Shown here: positions 11,734 through 23,880 of the stretch, in pieces
How the letters are laid out: each line of letters begins with the position of its first letter
How positions within the stretch are numbered: the stretch's first letter is position 1
Source: Selaginella moellendorffii
Lineage: Eukaryota > Streptophyta > Lycopodiopsida > Selaginellales > Selaginellaceae
Assembly (NCBI RefSeq): GCF_000143415.4
Contig: NW_003314389.1
Span: 240,447-304,446 of the forward strand
Reading direction: 5' to 3'
Length of the DNA stretch: 64,000 nucleotides
The notes under the pieces: generated by a model
Seen by the model: only the letters and a program-made list of their open reading frames with translations
Databases searched by the model: none
What the model was told of the DNA's origin: nothing
Made by a program: the position numbers and the translations under genes

Positions 11734-13429
11734 TGTAGCGCACGTGGTTTTGACCCTTTATCCTATAGTGATTTACCATAGGATAACACCACGAAGCGAA
11801 ACCTAAACCCTACATGTGCCACATGACAGATGCCACATGTCATATGCCATGTATTCAAAAGAACGTGGTGTGGAACCCGAGGTTTAGGGCCTTGGGCCAC
11901 TAAACGAAGGAACAGTGCCAAACCCCCAAGTATGGAGCCAAGGAGTGATGGAACCAAACCATGGAGCAACTCTCAAGCATACATCCCAAGGAGCAAAGGG
12001 ATAGGAGCCCAAAGCAATTTGGAACAGTCCTAGAGCAATCAGCATCCTAATGTCAGGACCAGCACGCAAAACGGAGCCAAATGGAGTCTGGCGCTATTTC
12101 GGCATACCGGTGGCCTAATGTGAGGATATGGGTAGTCCACCAGCTAGCATGGAATGGAACTTGGGCTTAGACACAAGCCGGACACAGAACAAGGATAGGC
12201 ATGCAAGCAGGAGCTAGACTATGCCTCAGGTGTGAGACACAAAATCCCTAGGCCCCAAAGTGGAGCCGAAAGGGCGCCACATGGTAGTGGCCGAAGCGAA
12301 AGCCAAACGAGCATAACACATTTGGACTAAAAGCTCCAACTTGAAAAGGTCAAGAGTGGGAGTGGAACTCCCAACGAAGTGCTTGAGGAACAAGCACGAG
12401 GTGAGCCATGAGTGAGTCTCTAGAAAAGGGGACAAAAGAGGACCAAAACATGACACGTGGAAGTGTCTGAGATGGAGTCCGAGATGGACCCGAGTTGGAG
12501 TCCGAGGTGGAATCCGAGATGGAGTCCGAGATGGAGTCCGAGATGGACCCGAGTTGGAGTCCGAGGTGGAGTCTGAGATGCAGTCCGAGATGGAGTCTGA
12601 GATGGACTTGAGTTGGAGTCCGAGGTGGAGTCCAAGATGGACCCAAGATGGAGTTTGAGATGGACTGAGATGGAGTCCGAGATGGAGTCCGAGATGGACC
12701 CAAGATGGAGTCTGAGATCGATCGAGACGGAGTCCGAGATGGAGTCCGAGATGGACCCGAGATGGAATCCGAGATGAAGGCCGAGAAGGACCCGAGATGG
12801 AGTCCGAGGTCGAGACCGAGACCGGGACCAAGACCGAGACCGAGCCCCCCCTCTTGAGGAACACACGCTTTGGGCTTTCACCCCAAGCCTCCCTTAGTAC
12901 CAAGAGTTAGTCTCTGGGACAAGCTTGAAACTTACTAAATGGTGCTAGAATGCAAATTTGGACATGGGATGAAAACCATTGTGTTTAGGCCAATCTCTAC
13001 ATTCCGTAGATATGCCAAATGAGCAAATCTAAACACTTTCCATAAATAGTATTTAAGACCGTAATGAGACTGACACAAAGGGCATGATAGCGAGGGTGTT
13101 TGGCAAACACAATAAGCTATCATTTAGCGAATATTGAGGGACCAAGCTTAATATTGCGGGGGTTCCCAACACTAACAAGTGCAAGTCAACAACATGAGTT
13201 TATCGTCACCGTGCCAAGTATGCTTGACTAAATGACAACGTAGGATTTCCTTCCTTAGTGCCCTTCTGGTCTAAATGCATATGTGATGACCAGTTTCTCA
13301 ACTAGCTTAGGTGAAGACTAATAATAGGTCTAGCAATATTGACCTCCTGCCATCGTGGTAGTAAGGAAATAATATCCGAAAGGACTAGCCGACAAGTAAC
13401 TTTCGATACCTGAAGTCACATTCGTGACA
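11734..13429 (-). mobile_element. Solo LTR (about 1.7 kb) inserted in gypsy pol
   Basis: The minus strand begins TGTCACGAATGTGACTTC at 13429 and ends CGTGCGCTACA at 11734. It is flanked by CCGGA (11729-11733) and CTAGA (13430-13434), a 5-base target duplication in which a CG has become TA on one side. Without the LTR and one repeat, the surrounding pol frame closes exactly between the RT/RNase H linker (LMTP) and VLAYLDY. It contains a minisatellite and right-arm module (12231-12895) in the reverse orientation. It has no coding capacity. Confidence 0.85.
12468..12845 (-). repeat. CTCGGACTC minisatellite inside the solo LTR
   Basis: The same unit family as at 5350, here shown as GAGTCCGAGATGG on the plus strand. 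It includes several degenerate units with GAGTTGGAGTCCGAGG. The flanking string GGTGAAAGCCCAAAGCG is kept on the minus strand's 5' side. Confidence 0.85.
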
Positions 13430-13975
13430 CTAGAGGAGTCATCAATAGCTCTTTGAGATCCCCGAATGCCCGCTCACAACTCAGAGACTAGATGAAAGAT
13501 GATGTTGATGACTTTAGCAACACTCGCAACGTTGCAGTATGATCAGAAAAATGATCCACAAAACGACCGAGATACTACATCTTGCCCAAGAAGCGTTGCA
13601 CATCATTCACACACTTTGGAGTAGGAAACTTTAGAACAGCCACAAGTTTGTCAGGATCAACTTGCAAACCCTCACAAGAAATACGGTACCCAAGATAAGT
13701 TGTATCCTTGGACCCAAACACGCACTTCGACCGCTTCAGCTTTAAACCAACATCGCGTAGCCGATCCAACACTTTACAAACATCACGAATGTGCTCCTCC
13801 CACATCCCCTCCGAGTGGATCAAGACATCATTAATGAAGTCAGCAGTCACCTTGGCATATCGCAAAGAACTTTGTCCATCATCCGCTAAAAAGTTGCTGG
13901 AGCATTATTCAAACCAAAAAGCATCACCAAGAACTCATACAAACCAAATGGTGTATGAAAAGCAGTCTTAGGAAT
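13430..13975 (-). pseudogene. Ty3/gypsy reverse transcriptase fragment
   Basis: Upstream part of the pol at 10073-11733. It shows the RT palm and thumb, ending in the connection region (SKCVFGSKDTTYLGY, then FPTPKCVNDVQRFLG). The catalytic YxDD box reads FIND at about 13827-13838, so the second aspartate pair is broken by a GAT to AAT change. The fragment stops abruptly at about 13975 in AT-rich DNA. The RT N-terminus, protease and gag are missing. Confidence 0.8.
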
Positions 13976-14963
13976 ATGTATATATATATTCTCTTTTTTT
14001 ATTATTACAATTGTATTATAAAATAGTGATTATTAGTGACATTATTAGAATTTTATGACCACCATAGTGGTGAATGATATAATGGAGTTTCTTTGCTTAA
14101 AAGAAGAAGTAAACCTGTATTGTCATAGAAGTGTCAAAATGTCATCATATGTGACAAAATTCCATTTTTTTTGTTACTGCTCTAATCCCAATGTCTAATG
14201 CATGCCATTAATATTACCACAATAGTAATATAACTATTCAGTAGCTACATTATATATAAATAAAAAAGCTGTATTATTTGAATTTATTGAGATTATTGTG
14301 AAATTTTTAAATTTTTTTAATATCATCATTTAAATTTATCATGGGAGGACCCTAGCATAAATTCTAACTTTTTATTTTTTTAGCTATCTGGTATTTGTAT
14401 GACATGTTGTTTCTCCTTTTTCTCTATCTATTTTTAATTCTTATCATGCTCATTGAATAGCCCACCATTTGATAAGATTTAACACCCTTTCAGTTGTTGA
14501 ATTTTTTATAATAATGAATACAACTCAAAAAAAAAAATCAGTCTATCAAATTTTTACTCAAGGAACTTCATGTCCTTGGATGTACCAGCAACAACTCCTT
14601 AGATTATGGAACTGCAGAAGGTAGCTTGAGGTTTTCTTTCATCTCTGAGAAGAAGCTAACAAAGCTTTTGCTTGTAGTAACCTGAGCATAGATGGTGAAA
14701 CACTTATTTAACGAGATTTTTCTTCTTCTTTTTCTATCTCATCTTTGATAGTCTTATTATAACTTTTTGATATTGTTCTTTATCTCTTGTAGGTTATCAA
14801 AATGAAGTGTCAAAAAAATATTAATAGCAACTAACATATGTGTGTACATGTGTGTTTTAGATAGATTTGAAAGATGACTCTTACTTCAAACACTTTTTCT
14901 ATCCCATTAAAACATCTTTAAAGACTTTTTTATATTTTAGTCCAGTGTAGCTGGATTTCTTGC

Positions 14964-15001
<38 letters not shown>

Positions 15002-17237
15002 TCTATTTTTATTATTAACTATTATGACTATTTTTTATATATTAAAAAATTATGAAAGTTTTGACAACACTACATTTTTCATAATATGTTAGGTTGATAA
15101 CTATGAATGAAATACATTATTTTCATACTTTTTATTTGGATAATAGTATCACGTTGTGAAGAGTAAATACTACATTTATAATTATAATCATACCATAATT
15201 CAACTCATCTAACGAGCTATGAGACCCTAAGCTATCAAAAGGAATACTAAAAAAGATATTATACAGATTAAAATATATATTTAATAATATATCATAATAA
15301 AAAATTTAAAAATTTAATTTATTTAAATTATATTTTGTATTTATATTGTATTAATTTTATAATAGTATGTATTTAAAATTCATATATTATCTAAGTTGTC
15401 TAAAATATTTATTATTTAAAAGATAAACTATTGTGCTGCATTTAAGTTCAATAGATAAACTATTGAACTTATATTTGTAAATTAGAAATAAATTCTGTAG
15501 AATACACTATATATGCAATTATTAAATTTTATTGCTAAACTGGAAGAAGGTGAGCTATATTTTTAGTTTTATCTGCAGCTACACAGTACCATGTAAAAGA
15601 GCTTTAAATATTTATATTTTTATAAATATCTCTGATTATTTTTTAATATGAATAATATTAAAGTATAATATTTTTACTCCAAAAATTAATATTTACATTC
15701 ATTGATTTATAAAATCAGTACAATACCCCAAGCATAGCTAGAATAGGGAGGCACTTTAACTAAATCTACCAGTCCCACTGGATGGATTGATGTTATAGAG
15801 ATATAATAATGGCAATAACTCATAAATAACACTTGAGTTGATAAACACTTCTTTTGCTGATGATGATGAGCTTCTGTTTTGTGCTATGAGCTGCTAGAAT
15901 AATATTTGGGGAGTCTTCAATTTCAAAGTTGCAACAAGTTGATGGTTTAGAAACTAAGATGGTGGCAATTTACAAGCTTAGTGTGCCTTTCAATAGCGAT
16001 CCAAAAACCATCAAAAAGCTTGATGCATATGAAGTTGGATTCCTTGGAATTCAGTGAATTGCTCACTACACTTTGAGCTCTTTTCACTACAAGTGAAGCC
16101 TTCAAGAGGAGATTTCACATGCTACCCAGTCATTGGTTTCCACCATAATTAAACCCGTTCCTCTGGTGGCTGTCAAGGCTCAATCTCTAGACATTTCATT
16201 TATTTATTGGATCCCACAGTGAGCATTTCCATCTCGATAGAAGATCTAAGACTTCACTTGGCACTCCAAGTTTTAAATGTTATATTATATTATGAGTTAT
16301 ATTTGTTTTGTTATAATGTGTGTTATGTTTATTGTCAATTGTAAACATAATTTTTTTATATAATAATTATATTATTTTATGTTAATTATGTATGTTATAA
16401 CCACAATTATGTTAAAAATTATAATTACAGTTACAACTTTTTGGAATTACTAAAACATCAAGAATAAACACGACACTCCCAGCCTAGTTGGGACTTTTGC
16501 TAGTCCTTATATCTAAAAAAGGAAAGGCTCTATATTCAAATCAAGATTCTTTATTTGGTTTGGATGAGGACATGTATAAAGAAACGGTTCGGTTGGTTCT
16601 AGGTCAACATCTATGCATTATGCATTGATGACTACTCCTCATGGTCATGTACCACATTCCTCCTGCTCACAATGTTGCAGTGGAGTAGGTGCATTTATCT
16701 GGCTGCCAGACAAATTAGACTACAATTAATATATGTGCTTTGGTGTAGATCTTGGAGGTGTCTAAGCAGCAATCATGTAATGCTTGGATAAAGGTATGTT
16801 TTTCTCTGTATCTAGCAAAGCTGATCCTCCTATTACAGGTTTTTTTTTTTTTGACATGGAAGACTATGTCTACTTTGTGCTAAACCAAAGGATACAATGT
16901 GGTAAAGTACAACAATCAAGGTCTTTATAGCGCTGATTTTCTCAGCAGCAGTTTTTCTACAACAGCCAATGTGCCAAATAGGATAAGGAGAGCATCAGTG
17001 GCTCTACTCTACATCCAGCAAATTTACAGGCACAAATAGGCAACAAGGTACTTCCCTACATATGTTTTTTAAAGAAGTTAACATTTGTTTTGAACTGCTT
17101 GTGGAGCTATGGCTAGACAGTTGGAGAATGGCACAGAAAACGTGTTGGATTCACAGGGAATGTGGAGCCGTCCTTCATAATCCCCATGGTCACGCCTCTT
17201 CCTCTCCCGTGGCGCTCTCTCCACAGGGCAAGGGCGG
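13976..17237. other. AT-rich intergenic DNA
   Basis: No supported gene. It contains long A/T runs and a dinucleotide microsatellite. Scattered short open frames show no domain or splice pattern. Confidence 0.6.
14966..14999. repeat. (GT)n microsatellite
   Basis: An uninterrupted GT run of 34 bases in AT-rich DNA. Confidence 0.95.
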
Positions 17238-17460
17238 ATGGCTGGCCGCCACAATGCTGGTGTCATGGCCAACTTCATCGGCAACGAAGCTCTGACGTGG
17301 AATCGTGCACTTGCCTACACGCTCACATATCCGATCCATGACGGCCAGGTTTGTGGCTTTGTGTGTGTGTGTGTGTCTGTCTGTCTGTCTGTGATTCACT
17401 TCTCTCCAGGTAGAGAACTGGGACGCCCTGGAGAGGTTTTGGTAGCAGTATGTTTCGTGC
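17238..17460 (+). pseudogene. ARP3-like (actin-related protein 3) exon relic
   Basis: An open segment reads VMANFIGNEALTWNRAL, then AYTLTYPIHDGQ. A plausible intron (about 17350-17409, GT...AG, containing a TG/CTGT microsatellite) follows, and then VENWDALERFW and a TAG stop. Actin-family proteins have the order FIGDEAL ... YPI.HG.V.NWD.MER.W, and the ARP3 version is the closest I recall. Flanking exons are not found and the frame ends in a stop, so it is a fragment or relic. The identification rests on a short stretch. Confidence 0.4.
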
Positions 17461-20054
17461 TACACAAGATCAACTCTGAGAAAGCTCAAAGCATGAAGAT
17501 GGAATCTTCCACCTGTAAGAAAAATAAAAATTGAGACAAGAGTATTAATCCATTTTCTTTCAAAGACAGGAAGATTATAATAAACCTTATAAACCTTAGA
17601 GCAACACGCTTACTAATAAAACAGGTTTGTGCATTTTGCAACTCTATTACTTGAGAATGAATCTAATATGCTGGTCATCTAATACAACTTTTTGTTGTAG
17701 ATGTTAGCTCATCCTTTTCTGGAGCCATTTGCTTGGATTCTCCAAACTTTAAAAAGCTAAGGCATTTCTTTGAGGGAATCGGCCTTGAAGGTCATGCTTA
17801 TTTGAAGCAAAAACGATGACTTGGAGTATTTCTATACCTCAAGTGGAATCCTGGTTCAATTAGGGAGGGGTAAGCTGGAATGTTACATTGTAAATTGTCT
17901 CTGATGACCTTTGTTTTTTCCAAGCAGTGCTTAGTCATAAAATCTTTCTTTTCTTGCTTAACTCTATATTGTTTATGCCCAGTTATGGAGGAGCTTTGTG
18001 AGCTACTGCCATGGGGTGGCCTCTTTATAACACACTTATGAGCAGCCAAAGCAACATAAGAAAACAGTTTGAAAGTCATGTCTACTCGGAGTTAAGCAAC
18101 GTGACTGATGCCATTGTTTACAGTTGCCTCACTCACAAAGCTCCCAGGAGCTCCCTACGCTCCAGCAGCCTTCCTCACTGGCCTACTCGATCCAGTGAAG
18201 AGCCGGGAAGTTAATCATGGAGCTCTTTGGCAGAAAGCTGATGATTGTTTTCAAAGTGTTCTAGAGCTCTTTTGTCGCAGAAGGAGTTCCTTGAACAAGT
18301 TGCCAGTAAGGTCTGGCAAATCTATGAAGAAATTTGTGGCATTATTTGCCTTGATGGCTCATCTCATATTGTGTCAATCTTTGGATAGTGAGTTCCTGGC
18401 AAATCTATGAATAAAATTTTACTGGCATTGTTTGCCTTCATGGCTCATAGGTTAGCAGCAAAGAGAGCTGCCATGATCATCATGGAGACCCTTGCTTCCA
18501 TACTTCCAGATGTACTCTTGAGAATCATCCAGAAGCCAATTGTCACACATATATCCTCAAGAGATTATTTCAAATGCTACCAAGTGCCAACAAGTATGAA
18601 TTGGTATGGAATCTCATCAATGAGAGAATGCCAAAGCTTTGCAAGCATGAAACTGATGGGAAGGAGATTGAGTAGCAATCTGGAAGGACACTACTAGCAT
18701 GAAGAAGAGAGTTAGAGAAAAAGAAAATAGCAGAAGAACCTATATTGTAAGTTTTGTTAGAGTGCATTGGAATAAATTGCAAAGCTTTCTTTTTTAGAAC
18801 TCCTTCTCCTTCTTTAGCACCCAGTGCTGTGAATTGATCGATCGATTTAGCCCGAGCTGTGAGCGGTCTCTCTATCCATTTTCTCCTCTAAGAAGCTCTA
18901 ATCTAGAGATAAGAAATTATATAATTTATATTTATTATTATTATATAATTATCTATTATCTTTACAAGTTCAGAAACAAAGCTTGTACCATAGCATCTGG
19001 TGTTATTGATAGAAGGTCACTTTTAGACTCACCTCTTGTTAAGTTTGGTCAAGCAATATCAGAAACAATATCGAAATTTATCTCTAGCATGGAAAATATT
19101 CTTCAATACAATTTAATCCAGTTGTTGAGCGTACTAATCCTCAAATTGTTTTATGCATTGTAAGTGAAGATTCAATTAAAAATATACTAAGGAGGCAACA
19201 ATCTGAATTTCTATTAGGTTATTATGATAAAAAATTTATGCAGGTGTAAACCCTTTCCTGAAATGACTATTGCAGAAGAGTATAATTTACGTCTGCTATA
19301 GACCATATTCTTATATGAGTAACATGAAAAAAAAATGATATCTTCCACCTATCATCTATAAAATTAAGAAATAACCTTGAAGTTACAAGAAGAGAATTCG
19401 AAGTTGGAGTTGATGGGATATCTTCAGATGCCATGCCAGCTTTAAAAGCGAAAATTAAAAAAGTTCCATCCATTTGTAAAAGGACATTACAAAGGAAATG
19501 ATTCACATAATAATTATATTAAGAGAATATTTTCTAGCCGTTTTTTCAATATACTCAACTAACTATATAACAGCTTCTGGTGGTGGTGTGAACAAATGTC
19601 TGGCTCACTAGATCAGTCACATCAATGGAGATGTTTCTAATTTCATTAGAGTTTCATTTTGGAGTAGACGCGACAATGGCTGCAAGGTTTGCGTAAGCAA
19701 TATACTTTCAGATACGAGGCTGCAATAAACAGACAAGACGACAATAAAACAATTTGAGTAGCTACTCTTATCCTTGTCAGACCTCATAGATACAAACCTT
19801 TGCCAAAAAAATACAAGCGCAAGATCAGGTAGCACCTGTGTGGTGAACGCCACATGGACGAATAAATAACAGAGGCATTATAAGTCACATACTTTTAAAA
19901 TAGTTGCAAGCTTTAGGGTACCAGAGTCAAAGATGAGATGCGGTCACGGTTCTTTGAGCAAACCACGGGTAATTCGTCCTTTTCTTATTTGTTAATTTCT
20001 TTCCAGTTTATTCGAAGGCTCTGCTAGCGGTGATGTGCAAACAATATTAGAATG
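17461..20054. other. Intergenic DNA without a supported gene
   Basis: Mixed AT-rich sequence. Short open stretches at 18108-18700 and 18990-19160 on the plus strand read like broken coding DNA but match no family I recognise. A TA-rich tract lies at 18915-18960. Confidence 0.5.
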
Positions 20055-20882
20055 CTAAGTCAATTGCCGATTAGACGCTGCTGCAGTGGATGACATTTTA
20101 AGAGTTAGAGCTATGGCAATTAGTGCTCCTGAGGCTGCTGCTGCAGGGAGTGCATAGTTGAAAATGTGAGTTTTGTTGCACCACGGTTGGTCTAAGGGTT
20201 CCAGATTCAGTTGAGAGGCTACTTTCTTTGGTGTAGGCCTTCGAATATCCTTTTCCACCTTCATTAAGCCCTGGACAAAGTCCACAGCAAGTCTCTGAAT
20301 TTCAGACCTCAAAATGTTCTTCTCATTTTCCTCAGAATCTTTATCTTCGTTCAACATGCGGAATGCCTCTTGCTCCAGAATTGATACTAGAGAGATGCTT
20401 CGGTCCTCTTGATCGCAACCAAATGAAGCGATCGGAAGAGTTGCTCTATCCAAGTGTTGCTGCAATACCATTTTCATTTCCTCTACCTCAACTGCTTTAT
20501 TTCTGGCAATTTCTCTTTGTCGCTCACAATCCTCTCTCGCTTGCCGAAGCTGTGCTTCCAATCGATCGTTCTCCTCGTTGAGAAGGTTCGCGAGTCTACA
20601 AAGCTTAAAGACGTCACCATTGAAATTTGCGTCCTTAAGTTGCCTCTTAGATGACCTAGCAGCTGTAGTTTTGCTGCAGCTGCTACTAGTACTGCTGTCG
20701 GCAGATTTGATGTTTGTTGAATTATAGGCTGACGCAGTTGCGGTTGCAGCTGCTGCTCTTAAACCATAAAGTCTCCTTGTCAACTTGTCGCCATCGGCCT
20801 GTATGGAGGCAAGCTGTTTTACAAGAACGTGATTCAGCTGCCCTAACTCTTCAGTTGGTTCCTCACCACCAGCATTCGCCAT
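20055..20882 (-). CDS. Coiled-coil protein with C-terminal membrane segment (unknown function)
   Basis: A single-exon frame of 275 residues if it starts at the ATG at 20882 (MANAGGEEPTEELG). An in-frame ATG 40 codons upstream exists, but the extension has no conserved look and would leave only about 110 bases to the neighbouring gene. Residues about 15-45 and 90-155 are heptad-like and charged (LLNEENDRLEAQLRQ). A Ser/Ala-rich linker lies near 45-80. The C-terminus holds a hydrophobic stretch (ALPAAAASGALIAIALTL) followed by a short polar tail, the layout of a tail-anchored protein. I do not recognise the family. It is divergent to pyruvate kinase. Confidence 0.7.
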   Translation of the reverse strand: MANAGGEEPTEELGQLNHVLVKQLASIQADGDKLTRRLYGLRAAAATATASAYNSTNIKSADSSTSSSCSKTTAARSSKRQLKDANFNGDVFKLCRLANLLNEENDRLEAQLRQAREDCERQREIARNKAVEVEEMKMVLQQHLDRATLPIASFGCDQEDRSISLVSILEQEAFRMLNEDKDSEENEKNILRSEIQRLAVDFVQGLMKVEKDIRRPTPKKVASQLNLEPLDQPWCNKTHIFNYALPAAAASGALIAIALTLKMSSTAAASNRQLT

Positions 20883-21114
20883 AGAAAACCTCAAGGTCAG
20901 GGACGCTTTGATACTAACAACCGCTGGGTAACACGTGGAGCCGTGACTCAACGGTGTGACCATAAATGAAAATTTGGCAAATCTATCTTTGGAAATGTCC
21001 ATGATGTTCAGTAGAAGTACGAATGTACAATACCGTACGTAATGTCTGGTTGTGCCTTTTCACGTCTCTTACAATGGTTTATGAGACTGCCTGAGAAAAG
21101 AAAGAAGCCACCAT
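20883..21114. promoter_or_regulatory. Divergent intergenic region, probable shared promoter
   Basis: Only 232 bases separate the start codons of the minus-strand coiled-coil gene and the plus-strand pyruvate kinase gene. Both promoters and both 5' leaders must fit here or overlap. I see no clear TATA box. The shared use of this space is inferred from spacing alone. Confidence 0.45.
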
Positions 21115-22744
21115 ATGGCGAACATTGACATCGCAAAGCTTCTGGAATCTGATGAAGGTCCCAGACTACACCCAAAGACGAAGATCATCTGCACATTAGG
21201 ACCTCGTTCACGCGATGTTCCCATGTTGGAAAAGCTCTTGAGGACTGGAATGAATGTTGCTCGTTTTAACTTTTCCCACGGTTCATATGAGTATCATCAA
21301 GAGACTCTGGAGAATCTAAAGTCTGCTATGTCAAATACACAGATCATGTGTGCCGTAATGCTTGATACAAAGGTATACCGAAGCATACTTTGAATAGGGG
21401 TTAACAAGTTCTTGATCAGAGCAGGGACCTGAAATTCGTACTGGGGTCTTAAAAGATGGAAAGGCTATCAAACTCCAAGAAGGAAAGGAACTTACAATTA
21501 CCACAGACTATGAACACAAGGGTGACACCGAAATGATCGCGATGAGTTATAAGAAACTGCCACAGGATGTTGCGCCTGGAAATATGATACTGTGTTCAGA
21601 CGGAACAATTACTTTGACTGTTTTATCTTGCGATCCTGTTGCCGGACAAGTGAGATGCCGGTGTGAGAATACTGCCATGCTGGGGGAGAAAAAGAATGTG
21701 AACTTGCCTGGTGTGGTTGTAGATTTGCCAACCATCACAGAGAAGGACAGGGAAGATTTCCTTGTTTGGGGAATTCCAAACAAAATAGATTTTATAGCAG
21801 CTTCTTTTGTTCGGAAGGGCACTGATATACTTCACATAAGAGATGTTCTCGGAGAACATGCAGCCACAATTCAGATTATTTCCAAGGTACTATTTGATAT
21901 AGAAAAGCAGAAATATTGAGTTCGTTTACAGGTTGAGAACCAAGAAGGATTAGTAAACTTCGATGACATATTGAGAGAAACAGACGGGATAATGGTAGCG
22001 CGAGGAGACCTTGGAATGGAAATTCCAATCGAAAAAATATTTCTGGCACAAAAGATGATGATATACAAGTGCAATGCTGCCGGGAAGCCCGTAGTAACAG
22101 CAACTCAGATGCTTGAGTCAATGATAAAATCCCCAAGGCCAACCAGAGCGGAAGCAACTGACGTAGCAAATGCTGTGCTGGACGGTACTGATGCTGTCAT
22201 GCTTAGTGGGGAGACTGCAGCTGGTGCGTATCCTGAAAATGCCGTGCGAATCATGAATAAGATTTGCGTTCAAGCCGAGGCATCTATTGACTACAGCTCT
22301 GTGTTCAAAGTCATCCTCAAAAATGCACCAATGCCTATGAGCCCCTTGGAGAGCTTGGCTTCTACGGCCGTGAGGACAGCATTTAGAACCAGAGCTAAGC
22401 TTATTTTAGTTCTCACACGAACAGGTGGAACTGCTAAGCTTGTGTCTAAATATAGGCCCTCAGTGCCAATCTTATCGGTGGCAGTTCCGGTTTGGAAAGC
22501 TGATAGCCTAAGCTGGTCGAGTACAGCCGATTCTCCGGCTCGCCACAGCCTGGTGTGCAGAGGCCTTATTCCCATACTCTCTGAAGGCTCTCCAACTACA
22601 GCTGATGCAGATTCTACAGATGAAATTATTAATTCCGCCCTTCGACATGCTATCACAAGAGGATTATGCAACCACGGAGACGCAGTGGTCACAATTCACC
22701 AAATTGGAAAGGGATCTGTAATCAAAATAATGGTAGCTAAGTAA
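21115..22744 (+). CDS. PK: Pyruvate kinase, cytosolic type
   Basis: Catalyses phosphoenolpyruvate plus ADP to pyruvate plus ATP, the last step of glycolysis. Exons are 21115-21372, 21425-21886 and 21932-22744, separated by GT-AG introns of 52 and 45 bases. The product is 510 residues, the usual size of plant cytosolic isozymes. Visible motifs are KTKIICTLGP at the N-terminus, NVARFNFSHG, DTKGPEIRTG across the first splice junction, IIS-K-VENQEG (the signature with the catalytic Lys) across the second, MVARGDLGMEIP, and DAVMLSGETAAGAYP. There is no transit-peptide-like extension before MANIDIAKLL, so a plastid isozyme is unlikely. All three exons stay in frame and the gene looks intact. Confidence 0.95.
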
Positions 22745-22950
22745 GACATCAAACCAACTATCTATATTTCAAATGAATGGAACATTTTCTCTTTCCGATG
22801 TGATTGTTATTTTGATAAGCGAGTTTGGCTTGCAAAGCTTGAGTTCCTTGTCACACTCCCACTGTCTGGATGCCAACCTGATCCCGTGAATGGCTTTGGT
22901 GGACACATTGGCATTTTAAAGGTTGACACACTAATTAAATATGAGTATGC

Positions 22951-23740
22951 CTTAACGGGCTGTGGCTCGCCAGTTAACTTGATCCAACCGTTGGCAGCCG
23001 TCAGATCGAGTCAGGTTCTCTGCGAGAACGTGGCTGAATCCAGCAGCCAGCTGCCAGGTTCTGGAGAACCCTCTCATCCTCCAATATCGTTATTCCACGT
23101 GTCTGTTAACGGTCTCGCTACAGCCTGTGAACGCTGTTCCCGGGCACGGCCTCCCTCGTTCCCTCCAGAACGCACTCGCCGGGCTAACGCCCGGCTCACC
23201 TGTTCTGGGCGGGAACGTGCTCGCCCTACCCAGGAACTGCCTCTTAATGGGGCTGTGGCTTGCCCGTTAATTCGATCCAGCTGTTGGCATCCGTCGGATC
23301 AAGTCAGGTTCTCCACACACTTCCTGACCGTTGAATCTAGACACCCACATGGCTGATGTGCCATGTACAATTCTGGAGAACCTGTTCTCTAGGATCATAC
23401 TAATCCAATAAGAATGTGCCATGTGTCATTTAACTGGCTTGTGCTGCCTGTTAAAGATGGAGTTCCCGGGTAGGGCAAGCATGTTCCTGCTCAGAACAGG
23501 CGAGCCAGGCGAGCCCGTGCCCTAGGAATGGCCTTAATGGGCTGTGGCAAGACCCTTAAAAGACACATGGAATAACATTATTGGAGGATGAGAGGGTTCT
23601 CTAGAACCTGGAGGCTGGCAGCCAGGTTCTGGAGAACCTGGCAGTTGTCAGCCACATTCTTGCATAGAACCTGACTCGATCTGACAGCTGCCAATGGCTG
23701 GTTCAAGCTAACAGGAGAGCCACAGCCTGTTAAGGTAAGT
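22951..23740. mobile_element. Fold-back element with long inverted arms
   Basis: The left arm (about 22951-23250) and the right arm (about 23463-23740) are imperfect inverted copies. For example, the left arm has GGCTGTGGCTCGCCAGTTAA and the right arm has the complement of GGCTGTGGCTCTCCTGTTAG. Both share the strings CAGATCGAGTCAGGTTCT and GAGAACCCTCTCATCCTCC. It is GC-richer than its surroundings and non-coding. The structure fits a MITE or fold-back transposon, or an inverted duplication able to give hairpin RNA. Confidence 0.7.
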
Positions 23741-23880
23741 TATACTAATTCAGTGCCACGTGTCACTTAACTGGCTTGTGCCCACTGTTGTAAGGATGGT
23801 CAAGTTCTCCAGAATCATACTAATCCAATAACAATGAGCCACATGTCACTTAACTGACTTGTGCTGCCCGTTGAGGACGG
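23387..23880 (+). repeat. Direct repeats overlapping and following the fold-back element
   Basis: A unit of about 50-75 bases occurs at 23387-23460, 23748-23799 and 23811-23880. Shared strings are ATCATACTAATCCAATAA and CACTTAACTGGCTTGTGC. Two units lie outside the right arm, so the repeated unit is probably part of a larger element. Confidence 0.6.
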
